This document shows, one piece after another, positions 1-7,835 of a stretch of DNA of 45,310 nucleotides. The position numbers and the translations under genes were made by a program. The stretch is from assembly GCA_022842725.1 (NCBI GenBank), contig JALHOZ010000037.1, forward strand, positions 1-45,310. Direction: 5' to 3'. Each line of letters begins with the position of its first letter. Position 1 is the stretch's first letter. The notes beneath the pieces are model-generated. The model worked only from the letters and a program-made list of their open reading frames with translations. It had not been told where the DNA came from and searched no databases. This stretch comes from Saprospiraceae bacterium (GTDB taxonomy: Bacteria > Bacteroidota > Bacteroidia > Chitinophagales > Saprospiraceae).

Positions 1-826
1 ACAAACTCCATGCGTCCCGGTAAGCATTTGATCCCAAACCTCTCCTGTACATTTCATGAAATGGATTGTAGAGATCTTTGTCAGACATTTTTTCAATTTT
101 TGATTTAGCCCTCAAAAACGACGTCACGCTTTCATCATCCGGATTGTCATTGAGGTCACCCATGACTACAAAATGAACATTTTTGTGAACGGTCAACAAA
201 GAATCGTATACTTCTCTGCATACTTTTGCACCATTGTTACGGTAGGGTTTTGTTTGTTTTTCACCACCTCCTCTCGAAGGCCAGTGGTTTACCATGATGT
301 GCAAAGTATCGCTTTTGTCGAGCACACCTTTTACATAAAGAATGTCCCGCGTAAACCTTCGTTTTCCGTTTTCAAAATTAATAAGAGGTATTGCTTTGAA
401 TGATAAAACATTGAAGTGTGCAGGATTATACAATAAACCCACATCCACACCACGTCCATCAGGCGAATCCTGGTGAACAATTTGATAGTTTCTGTCTTTC
501 AAAGCAGGTTGTTTGACCAAATCTTCCAATACTTTTTTGTTTTCAATTTCGGCAACACCCAATACCGACAATCCTGCAGGACAAAACTCCAACCCAATCT
601 GTGAAATCACATTTGCCATGTTAGAGGATTTTTCCTGATATTTTTCAGGTGTCCAGTTTCTTTTCCCTTCAGGCAAAAATTCTTCATCACTTATTAAAGT
701 GTCATCCACCGTATCAAACAAGTTTTCAAGGTTGTAAAATCCGATTGAGGTTACTTTAGCTTTCTGTGAAAGACCTTTTGATAAAAAAACGACACTAAAA
801 AATAAAAATAGAATAAAAAATCTCAT
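1..826 (-). CDS. Secreted endonuclease/exonuclease/phosphatase family protein (C-terminus cut by window edge)
   Basis: An open frame runs from an ATG at 826 leftwards to the window edge without a stop, giving about 275 residues. The N-terminus (MRFFILFLFFSVVFLSKGLSQ) is a signal peptide, so the enzyme is exported. Motifs of the EEP (DNase I/exonuclease III) fold appear in order: FYNLENLFD with the early Asn and Glu, GVAEIEN with the metal-binding Glu, NHWPSRRGG with a catalytic-type His, and GDLND with the Asp/Asn pair. The family cleaves phosphodiester or phosphate-ester bonds of nucleic acids, nucleotides or lipids; the substrate cannot be told here. It is divergent from a TonB receptor/OB-like lipoprotein pair, which suggests nutrient or phosphate scavenging (inference). 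The final His-containing motif of the fold lies beyond the window, so activity cannot be fully judged. Confidence 0.88.
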   Translation of the reverse strand, partial: MRFFILFLFFSVVFLSKGLSQKAKVTSIGFYNLENLFDTVDDTLISDEEFLPEGKRNWTPEKYQEKSSNMANVISQIGLEFCPAGLSVLGVAEIENKKVLEDLVKQPALKDRNYQIVHQDSPDGRGVDVGLLYNPAHFNVLSFKAIPLINFENGKRRFTRDILYVKGVLDKSDTLHIMVNHWPSRGGGEKQTKPYRNNGAKVCREVYDSLLTVHKNVHFVVMGDLNDNPDDESVTSFLRAKSKIEKMSDKDLYNPFHEMYRRGLGSNAYRDAWSL

Positions 827-843
827 ATTGACTAAATTTCGGG

Positions 844-851
844 CAAAGTTA
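844..851 (-). promoter_or_regulatory. Bacteroidota -7 element (TAACTTTG) for the EEP gene
   Basis: On the minus strand TAACTTTG matches the TAnnTTTG consensus and ends 17 nt before the ATG at 826, predicting a leader of about ten bases. No convincing -33 TTG is seen at the usual spacing. Confidence 0.45.
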
Positions 852-889
852 ACAGAATATCGGAGGCTGAACATATTTTTCCAAGGTTA

Positions 890-897
890 TAACTTTG
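890..897 (+). promoter_or_regulatory. Bacteroidota -7 element (TAACTTTG) for the TonB receptor gene
   Basis: TAACTTTG on the plus strand matches TAnnTTTG and would give an approximately 85-nt leader before the ATG at 988. It mirrors the CAAAGTTA at 844-851, so the two divergent -7 elements form an inverted pair about 38 bp apart. The -33 region is weak. Confidence 0.4.
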
Positions 898-987
898 AAT
901 TATTATTGTTTACACATATTTCATATTATGATTATGCTGACTTTCAAAAAATATGAATACTTTTACGCCGCAATTTAATAACCACGA

Positions 988-3747
988 ATGTACAGACGAA
1001 TTCAAACCTCTTTTTTGTTTCTTTTTTGTTTTTTTACCATTTCTTTAACTTTTGGTCAAACGGTCAAAGGAAGACTGGTGAATGAAAATACAAAAACTAC
1101 TTTACCCGGAGTGAAAGTTGTCATCCTGGGGACGGATTTAGAAACCTTTACAGACCCAACGGGTAGTTTTGAGTTTTCACCGGTGGCTTATGGCACATAT
1201 ACCATAAGAAGTTTTGTTGATCCTGACAGTCCTAAAGAATTTGTCATAGAGGTAAATTCAATAGTAACAGATTTGGGTGAAATTATGGTCAATACTGCAT
1301 TTAAAGGTTCAAGAACAGCAGAAATAGGCATTGTCGATTTTTCTGATTTGTCCGGAGGTGAGAGTGAAAATGATAATTTTTCAGGTTTGCTTACGGCGAG
1401 TCAGGACGTCATAGCCAATAATGCTGCATTTAACCTGTCTTATGCAAGATACAGGATCCGAGGTTACCAGAATGAAGATACGGACCTTATGCTAAACGGG
1501 ATGCCCATGAATGACCTGGATGATGGTAGGATTTTATGGAATGCGTGGGGTGGTTTAAATGATGTGGTAAGAGCCCAAACAGATGTTTTGAATCTCAGAC
1601 CCAATGAATTTGGTTTCGGTGGAATAGGAGGGTTGAGACAAATTGATCTCAGGGCATCCGATCAACGCAAACAGAAAAAAGCCGTATATTCCTTTTCCAA
1701 CAGGACTTATCAGCATAGAATCATGTACACTCAGTCTTCCGGAATGATGCAAAATGGCTGGGCTTACAGTTTTTCAGGATCTATTCGTTATGGAAATTCC
1801 GGATATATACCCGGAACCAATATGTCTGCCGGCAGTTATTTTCTGTCAGTGGATAAAAAATTGGGAGAAAAACATTTGATCAACGGTTTGTTTTTTGGTG
1901 CTCCTACCCGACGGGGAAGAGCTTCAGGTGCCGTACAGGAGATGTATGACATCACCGGAGATAATTTTTACAACCCCAACTGGGGATACCAAAACGGAGA
2001 GGTTCGTAATTCCAGAGAATATATTACCAATCAACCGGTAGCCATGTTGCGCCATGATTATAAACCCAACAAAAAATTTAAAGTTTCTTCAACATTAGGT
2101 TATCAGTTCGGAACTTTCGGATCGACGAGATTGGATTGGTATGATGCTCCGGATCCAAGACCGGATTATTACAGAAAGTTGCCAAGTTTTTATAATGAAG
2201 ATCCGGCCTTTGCAGATTTGATAAGGCAACAATTCGTCAATGATGTCAATGTGAGGCAGGTCAATTGGGATCAGCTCTATGATGCCAATAGTAATCGGTT
2301 TTATACTATTAATAACGTGAATGGAATTCCGGGAAATAATGTTTCCGGAAAATTGGCGGCATATATATTGGAACAAGAACATTTTGATAATGAAAAATTG
2401 TCTTTCAACAGCAATTTTACTTACGTTTCTTCCCCTAGGTTTACTTTGAATGGTGGGGTGCAATTTCTTAATGACATTACCCACAACTATCGGGAAGTTG
2501 TAGATTTGTTGGGTGCTGATTTTTATGTGGACTTCGACAGGTTTTCAGAACAGGATTTTCCGGACAACCCGGAAGCCATTCAGAATGACCTTAATAATCC
2601 AAACAGGATTCTGAAGGAAGGAGATATTTTCGGACATAATTTTGATATCAATCTGACCAGACTTCAATCCTGGGTTCAGGCTCAGTATTCAACCAGAAAA
2701 ATTGATTATTTTGCTTCCTTCCAGGTTTCCAATACTTCTTTTTTCAGAGAAGGATTTACCAAAAACGGAAGATTTCCTGATAATTCTTTTGGAAAAGGTG
2801 AAGTTCATTCCTTTTTTAATTACGGAACAAAAGGAGGCGCTACGTATAAACTGAACGGAAATAATTATATATCTGCAGGAGCGTCTTACAGAACCAGAGC
2901 GCCATTCTCGAGACAATCTTATTTGTCACCAAGGATTAAAGATGCCGTGGTCACGGGACTGGAAAGTGAGGAGATTTTTTCTTCAGACATTAATTATGAA
3001 CTTCGTTTTCCGAGAGTAAAAGGACGTATATCAGCTTACTACACTTCTTATAAAAATCAGATTACCAACGATGTTTTTTACCATGATGATTTGAGAACTT
3101 TTGTCAACTACGCCATGACCGGAATCGACAGGATTCACGCCGGTGTTGAGATGGGATTGGAAATAAGAATCTCTTCTATAGTAAGTTTATCTATGATGGG
3201 GAATATCGGAGAGTTTTTCTACACATCAAATCCGTTTGTGACGATAAACAGAGACAACTCTGCTGATGTTCTCGTCCAAAACAGAGAAGTTTTCCTGAAA
3301 AACTATTACGTTGGTGGTTTGCCGCAAAAAGCAGGTGTCATCGGACTTGATTTTCAATTGCCTAAATTCTGGAGAATCAATGTAGATGTCAATGCATTTG
3401 CAGATACCTATTTGGACCCGAATCCTGACAGAAGAACCCGTGAAGGAGTAGATCTGGTCGATCCGATTGAAAATCCTGAGTTGTTTAATAAAATAGTAGG
3501 GCAGGAGCGACTACCCGGCGGTGTGACTTTAGATCTTGGCGTATTTAAATCAATAAAAGTCAAAGACGGCCAGTTTATCCGAATTAACGTCAACGTTTCT
3601 AATGTGCTCAATGATACGAACATCAGAACCGGAGGATTTGAACAGTTGAGATACGATTTTAGTGAAAAAGATGTGGACAGATTTCCATCCAGATATTTTT
3701 ATGCTTTCGGAACCAATTTTATAGCATCAATTAGTTATATCTTTTAA
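988..3747 (+). CDS. TonB-dependent outer-membrane receptor with N-terminal carboxypeptidase-regulatory-like domain
   Basis: This 919-residue protein begins with a signal peptide ending near TFGQ. A carboxypeptidase-regulatory-like beta domain follows (about residues 26-100: VKGRLVNENT, LPGVKVVILGT, DPTGSFEF), which is standard for Bacteroidota TonB receptors. The plug domain covers roughly 110-225 (YRIRGYQNED, LMLNGMPMND, GFGGIGGLRQIDLR). The rest is rich in aromatic, alternating beta-strands typical of a 22-strand barrel and ends in a Phe-terminated strand (ASISYIF). It should import a ligand across the outer membrane using TonB-ExbBD energy. The lipoprotein gene starts 11 nt after its stop, so the pair is probably co-transcribed. 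Unlike SusC systems there is no SusD; the partner is a DUF5689-type lipoprotein. The substrate is unknown; the adjacent nuclease-fold gene hints at nucleic-acid or phosphate-ester use. Confidence 0.9.
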   Translation: MYRRIQTSFLFLFCFFTISLTFGQTVKGRLVNENTKTTLPGVKVVILGTDLETFTDPTGSFEFSPVAYGTYTIRSFVDPDSPKEFVIEVNSIVTDLGEIMVNTAFKGSRTAEIGIVDFSDLSGGESENDNFSGLLTASQDVIANNAAFNLSYARYRIRGYQNEDTDLMLNGMPMNDLDDGRILWNAWGGLNDVVRAQTDVLNLRPNEFGFGGIGGLRQIDLRASDQRKQKKAVYSFSNRTYQHRIMYTQSSGMMQNGWAYSFSGSIRYGNSGYIPGTNMSAGSYFLSVDKKLGEKHLINGLFFGAPTRRGRASGAVQEMYDITGDNFYNPNWGYQNGEVRNSREYITNQPVAMLRHDYKPNKKFKVSSTLGYQFGTFGSTRLDWYDAPDPRPDYYRKLPSFYNEDPAFADLIRQQFVNDVNVRQVNWDQLYDANSNRFYTINNVNGIPGNNVSGKLAAYILEQEHFDNEKLSFNSNFTYVSSPRFTLNGGVQFLNDITHNYREVVDLLGADFYVDFDRFSEQDFPDNPEAIQNDLNNPNRILKEGDIFGHNFDINLTRLQSWVQAQYSTRKIDYFASFQVSNTSFFREGFTKNGRFPDNSFGKGEVHSFFNYGTKGGATYKLNGNNYISAGASYRTRAPFSRQSYLSPRIKDAVVTGLESEEIFSSDINYELRFPRVKGRISAYYTSYKNQITNDVFYHDDLRTFVNYAMTGIDRIHAGVEMGLEIRISSIVSLSMMGNIGEFFYTSNPFVTINRDNSADVLVQNREVFLKNYYVGGLPQKAGVIGLDFQLPKFWRINVDVNAFADTYLDPNPDRRTREGVDLVDPIENPELFNKIVGQERLPGGVTLDLGVFKSIKVKDGQFIRINVNVSNVLNDTNIRTGGFEQLRYDFSEKDVDRFPSRYFYAFGTNFIASISYIF

Positions 3748-3758
3748 AACAATAATAT

Positions 3759-5192
3759 ATGAGATCCATGATGATTTCCAAAAAAACATTTTTATTTTTT
3801 AGTTTTTTTGTTTTGGTAATTTTTACCATGCAATCCTGTTTGAAAGGAGAATTTGAAACTCCTCCGGCGATCGAAGAACCGGTCATTGCCGAAGACCAGA
3901 TCGTAACGTTGGAATCTGTCCTTCAAAAAATGGTTTCCGGTCAGAATGTCAAACTTGATATGGACAAATATATCAAAGCTATCGTCATCGCTGATGACAA
4001 ATCCGGAAATTTTTATAAAACCATTCATGTAAAGGATGAAAACAGCCCCCGGGCAATTGGAATTGCCATTGAAGAAGTGGAAATTCATTCTCATTATCCT
4101 GTGGGAAGAAGGGTTTTTATCCATTTGAAAGATTTGTACATTGGTGAAAACGCAGGACTACCTACGTTAAATTACGGATTCTACATCGATGCCGGAAGAA
4201 TCAATCTTACCGGAATTCCGGGAAGTTTGTTGCAGAAAACGCTCTTAAAAGGAAAAGCAGGAAATCCCGTTGTCCCGGTAAAAGTTAAAATCAGCGATTT
4301 AACTCCGGCTATGCTTAATTCATTGATTCAATTGGATGATGTCGAATTTGCCAATGCAGGATTTAATACAAAATATGCAGATAATAATCCTGTAAATCCA
4401 CGTACAGTCAATCAGGATCTCGTGGATTGTAATCAAAATAAAATTGTGGTCAGAACGAGTGGATATGCAGATTTTGCCAATGCGTTTTTACCAAAACAAA
4501 ATGGTAGTATTGTTGGAATTTATACCGTTTTTAACACGACTAAACAATTGTTTATCCGAGATACCACCGATGTTAAATTTGATTTACTGAGATGTGCGGA
4601 AAGAACAGGAGATCCAATCAGCATCAAAACCCTGAGAGATAATTTTGCGAATGGTATTACAGCCATACCGGCTGAAAGATACATAAGAGGTGTGGTCATT
4701 TCAGATTTGGCGAGTGCTAATATACACCCTAATAATTTGGTACTTCAGGATGGTGATTCGGGTATGGCGGTAAGGTTTTCAGCAGCTCATACCGTGCCCT
4801 TAGGGACTGAAATCAGAATCAATGTCAACGGGTTGAGTGTAAGTGAATTTAATGGTTTGGTACAACTAAACAATGTACCTTTGGGTAACATCGTCATTAT
4901 AGGGCAAGGCACGCTCCCGACACCCAAAATCGTTAAAGTTAATCAAATCAATTCTTTAGATCATGAGTCAACATTGGTTAAAGTCGTAGATGCTGAGATA
5001 ACAGGAGGAGCGACTTATGGTGTAAATACTGTTACGCTAAAAGATAATACAGGCTCTGTTCAATTGTTTACAAGGACTCAATCGACCTTTGCAGGAGAAG
5101 CTGTTAAGGCAGGAAAAGTGAGTGTGACAGGTATAGTGGGTAGATTTAACAGTCTTCAGTTTTCTGTCAGAAATCTGAGTGATATACAATAG
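3759..5192 (+). CDS. DUF5689-type OB-like repeat lipoprotein
   Basis: A 477-residue lipoprotein: the N-terminal hydrophobic stretch ends in a lipobox (IFTMQSC, Cys at about 27). The start at 3759 leaves 11 nt after the receptor gene. The body looks like a DUF5689 region (about 45-280) followed by two OB-like units. Similar beta patterns recur at about 65-140 (IKAIVIADDKSGNFYKTIHV), 303-375 (IRGVVISD, LVLQDGDSGMAVRF) and 405-475 (VKVVDAEI, VTLKDNTGSVQLF). OB-like domains of this kind occur in secreted nucleases and nucleic-acid-binding surface proteins. It probably sits at the outer membrane as the receptor's accessory protein, as SusD does for SusC (inference). The family assignment is from memory of sequence patterns; the nucleic-acid link is tentative. 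Confidence 0.75.
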   Translation: MRSMMISKKTFLFFSFFVLVIFTMQSCLKGEFETPPAIEEPVIAEDQIVTLESVLQKMVSGQNVKLDMDKYIKAIVIADDKSGNFYKTIHVKDENSPRAIGIAIEEVEIHSHYPVGRRVFIHLKDLYIGENAGLPTLNYGFYIDAGRINLTGIPGSLLQKTLLKGKAGNPVVPVKVKISDLTPAMLNSLIQLDDVEFANAGFNTKYADNNPVNPRTVNQDLVDCNQNKIVVRTSGYADFANAFLPKQNGSIVGIYTVFNTTKQLFIRDTTDVKFDLLRCAERTGDPISIKTLRDNFANGITAIPAERYIRGVVISDLASANIHPNNLVLQDGDSGMAVRFSAAHTVPLGTEIRINVNGLSVSEFNGLVQLNNVPLGNIVIIGQGTLPTPKIVKVNQINSLDHESTLVKVVDAEITGGATYGVNTVTLKDNTGSVQLFTRTQSTFAGEAVKAGKVSVTGIVGRFNSLQFSVRNLSDIQ

Positions 5193-5221
5193 TTTTCACA
5201 TTAGAAAATACTTTTGTAAAG

Positions 5222-5265
5222 AAAAACAGGATATAATATTGACATTGTATCCTGTTTTTTTTTTG
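5222..5265 (+). terminator. Rho-independent terminator after the DUF5689 lipoprotein gene
   Basis: An 11-bp perfect stem (5223-5233 pairs with 5248-5258, core AAACAGGATA/TATCCTGTTT) with a 14-nt loop is followed by a run of about nine T. A shorter T-rich run on the other strand means it may also serve the convergent gene ending at 5285. Confidence 0.8.
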
Positions 5266-5284
5266 GTTAAGATTATTTTGCTTT

Positions 5285-6085
5285 TTATTTTTCCATCATT
5301 TTTTGATAGGCCTCTTTTAGATAAGCCAGTTCTTCCTGCGGGACTTTATAACCGTATTGATCAAGAAGTTTCAACCAGTTTTTCCACTTTTGCGGATCCT
5401 TTTTTTCTTTGACAATATTTTCAATAGCCATTTTGTACAATGTGACACTTTGATAGTCCGGAGAGAGCGATTCTGCTGCTTTTAGGGCAAATTCCAATTC
5501 GGGAAATAAAGATTTATTACCTTCTGTAATAAAATCCTGAATAAATATTTTCATAATTTCAAGAATGTAAAACAAATCGACGTTTTCAGAAATCTTGTGC
5601 ATATTCAATTCTGATGCGATTTTTACTTTAGCATTTTTTTTCTCATTTTCAGTTTTAAGTTCAAAAATGTTTTTTTCTATCAATGAACGGTAATAAAAAT
5701 ATTCTGAAGATTGATCAAACTCTGATTTTTCAAGTTTTTCGATATTAGAAAGTGCGTCTTTGTATAGCCTGTCAATGTTTCTTTTTTTGATTCCTGCCAG
5801 ATTCAGATTGGCTTTCAGGGTGGTCAGTTTGTCAAATTCCTGTTGAATCAAAAAATGATAACAAGTTGTTTCGGCTTCTTTCCACAATTTGGAAGCATAC
5901 GAATTTTCTATGTCTTTTGGGCTTTGGTCAGTATCGTTTTGTGATTTCCGGATACAACTCCAAAGCAAATTTTTTAATTGATCATCCCGAATAAAAAACG
6001 GAGAGTCAACATATTTTTCAAAAGAAGAAAGTTCTACTCTGTCAAAGCCACCCAGTATTCCCGTGATGGTTTTTAAATCAGCCAT
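5285..6085 (-). CDS. Helical protein of unknown function (266 aa)
   Basis: I do not recognise a characterised function. The protein is soluble and charged, appears almost wholly alpha-helical, and lacks a signal peptide or membrane segment. The start resembles a pattern I recall from large paralogous families of Saprospiria-type Bacteroidota, a short helix followed by ELSSFEKYVDSPFF, then long Lys/Glu-rich helices possibly forming a TPR-like solenoid (about 60-260, e.g. LYKMAIENIVKEKKDPQKW). Members I recall are often longer, so this may be a short or truncated version. It starts 2 nt after the ABC permease stop and is the last gene of the trhO-pbp-ABC run, ending near the 5222-5265 hairpin. 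Membership in the operon is clear; the family link is low-confidence. Confidence 0.7.
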   Translation of the reverse strand: MADLKTITGILGGFDRVELSSFEKYVDSPFFIRDDQLKNLLWSCIRKSQNDTDQSPKDIENSYASKLWKEAETTCYHFLIQQEFDKLTTLKANLNLAGIKKRNIDRLYKDALSNIEKLEKSEFDQSSEYFYYRSLIEKNIFELKTENEKKNAKVKIASELNMHKISENVDLFYILEIMKIFIQDFITEGNKSLFPELEFALKAAESLSPDYQSVTLYKMAIENIVKEKKDPQKWKNWLKLLDQYGYKVPQEELAYLKEAYQKMMEK

Positions 6086-6087
6086 AT

Positions 6088-6909
6088 TTATACATCTTTT
6101 TTATCAAACATATACCAACCCAACCCCAAAAAAATCAGGATGTATACTGAAGAAAGTCCTATGGCTTCCGGAACAGTCTGAAGTGCTTTGAAGCCAAACT
6201 CTTCTTCGATCCAGGTGTCAGGAAGTTTATAGAGCGGTAATGGAAAAAGATCTTCAAAGGTATTCATCGGCCAAAATATCATGCTTCTGCTTTTGAAAAA
6301 ATATAGTTGTACTTGTCTGAGAATCGGTTCCATAACGTGTACATACATAATAAATACAAGAATGACCAACATGCCTCTTTTTATCCATACAGATAAAAAT
6401 AATGCAAAACTCATGTAGCCCATGCAAGCAAGAAAAAATCTGATCCCTGCGTAATTATTGTCAAATATCAATTCGGCATCGGCTCCCGGAGTATGCATCA
6501 ATCCGACAATCATCGCTGAAAGATAATACAAAAAGGTTGCCCCTATACTCAACAAAATAATCGTCAATACCTTTGAAGTGAAAAATTCTTTTTTCGACAA
6601 TCCGGTAATGATGTTTTGTCTTAACGTTTTATTACTTACTTCAGATGTAAATATATAGATGACGATAAAACCGAGATTGAAAGAGATAAACCAGCTTGCG
6701 GCATATCCCTGATAATCCCAAACCAATGGAAACTCAAAAAAACTTTCTACGTTAGGAAAGGGTGGCGGAGCACCTTCAAAGATATTTTTGACTGAAAATA
6801 AAATGACAGGTGCTAACAATACATAAGTGATTAACAATAAAATGATCACGGTATTTTTGCTGAATTTATTCCATTCAAGCCGGGCTAAAAATTGAAAATT
6901 CTGAATCAT
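6088..6909 (-). CDS. ABC-2 type transporter permease
   Basis: A 273-residue integral membrane protein with about six hydrophobic segments (roughly 18-40, 70-92, 110-133, 152-172, 178-200, 248-267). A cytoplasmic loop carries NKTLRQNIITGLSKKEFFTSK, the conserved coupling region of ABC-2 permeases of the bacitracin/Nod-export type. The stretch after segment 1 (about 44-66, containing APPPFPN) is extracytoplasmic. The ATPase gene lies 9 nt upstream on the same strand, so the two form one exporter, likely a dimer of each. The cargo is unknown; such pairs handle lipids, antibiotics or peptides, or act in gliding (GldF-like) contexts, but no specific signature settles this. Confidence 0.85.
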   Translation of the reverse strand: MIQNFQFLARLEWNKFSKNTVIILLLITYVLLAPVILFSVKNIFEGAPPPFPNVESFFEFPLVWDYQGYAASWFISFNLGFIVIYIFTSEVSNKTLRQNIITGLSKKEFFTSKVLTIILLSIGATFLYYLSAMIVGLMHTPGADAELIFDNNYAGIRFFLACMGYMSFALFLSVWIKRGMLVILVFIMYVHVMEPILRQVQLYFFKSRSMIFWPMNTFEDLFPLPLYKLPDTWIEEEFGFKALQTVPEAIGLSSVYILIFLGLGWYMFDKKDV

Positions 6910-6918
6910 CGTGACTAT

Positions 6919-7806
6919 TTAATTTTTTGTAATGTGTAAAAACTCTTCTTCCAGCCTTCGTTTTTTTACGATGAGGTGATTGAGAAGAATTCCATCTTCA
7001 AACGCTTTTTTATTAATCAATGCATGGTCATAATCCTTGGGTATTTGAATTTCAAATCCAATATGAGCGGCTTTTGAGTATTTCCATCCGTTAATTTCAA
7101 TCCAATGTTTGAGTTTGTCATTGTCTTCAGCACCAATCTCTACGATTTTGTCATCGTGAATAATCTGACCGATCTTGCCTGAAGCCAACAGCTTCCCTTT
7201 TTTAATTATAGCTACATGGTCACATATTTTTTCTACCTCATCCAGCATGTGGGAAGCCATTATGACGGTTTTTCCTGTATCAGCGATGCGTTTCAAAATA
7301 CTCCGCACCTCTGCAATTCCTTGAGGATCAAGACCGTTAGTAGGTTCGTCAAAAATCAAAACTTCGGGATTGCCGATCAGGGTCGCTGCTATGGCAAGCC
7401 TTTGTTTCATGCCCAGAGAATAAGTTTTGAAGGGCGAATTTTTTCTATGACTAAGGTCAACGATTTCAAGCAAATGATGAATATCGTCTGATTCTGCCTT
7501 TTTTATTTGGGCTACAATTTTTAAATTATCTACAGCATTCAGATAAGGATAAAAATTGGGTGTTTCGAGAATAGCTCCGATTTTCATATTAAATCTCTGA
7601 CCGTATTTTCCTTCAAACCATTCAAAATCGCCACCGTCCTGATGCAAAATGCCGAGGATGATACCGAGTGTTGTGGTTTTTCCACTTCCATTCGGACCAA
7701 GAATGCCCCAGATTTGTCCCTGTCCTATGGTCAGTTCCAGATTGTCAAGGGCTTGAATCCGTCCGTATTTTTTGGACAAATTATTAATTTTTAGAATATT
7801 ACTCAT
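6919..7806 (-). CDS. ABC transporter ATP-binding protein
   Basis: This 295-residue ATPase shows Walker A GPNGSGKTT (about 38-46), a Q-loop near GAILETPNFYPYL, the ABC signature YSLGMKQRLA, Walker B VLIFDEPTNGLDP, and the switch histidine in VIMASHMLDEVEKI. The C-terminal ~75 residues form the extension usual for ABC-2 exporters of the DrrA/CcmA/BcrA type. It energises the permease encoded 9 nt downstream. The PBP1A gene ends 29 nt upstream on the same strand, so the exporter is probably expressed with cell-wall synthesis, without proving a shared role. The ATPase assignment is certain; the transported substrate is not visible. Confidence 0.93.
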   Translation of the reverse strand: MSNILKINNLSKKYGRIQALDNLELTIGQGQIWGILGPNGSGKTTTLGIILGILHQDGGDFEWFEGKYGQRFNMKIGAILETPNFYPYLNAVDNLKIVAQIKKAESDDIHHLLEIVDLSHRKNSPFKTYSLGMKQRLAIAATLIGNPEVLIFDEPTNGLDPQGIAEVRSILKRIADTGKTVIMASHMLDEVEKICDHVAIIKKGKLLASGKIGQIIHDDKIVEIGAEDNDKLKHWIEINGWKYSKAAHIGFEIQIPKDYDHALINKKAFEDGILLNHLIVKKRRLEEEFLHITKN

Positions 7807-7835
7807 TCGATCATATTAAAATATCTACAATAACG

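Noticed and set aside
173-403. 76-codon plus-strand frame at the left edge
   Set aside because: Antisense shadow of the endonuclease/exonuclease/phosphatase gene, whose motifs are clear on the minus strand.
5179-5412. 77-codon plus-strand frame after the DUF5689 gene
   Set aside because: Spans the terminator hairpin and the antisense of the 266-aa gene; no supporting motif.
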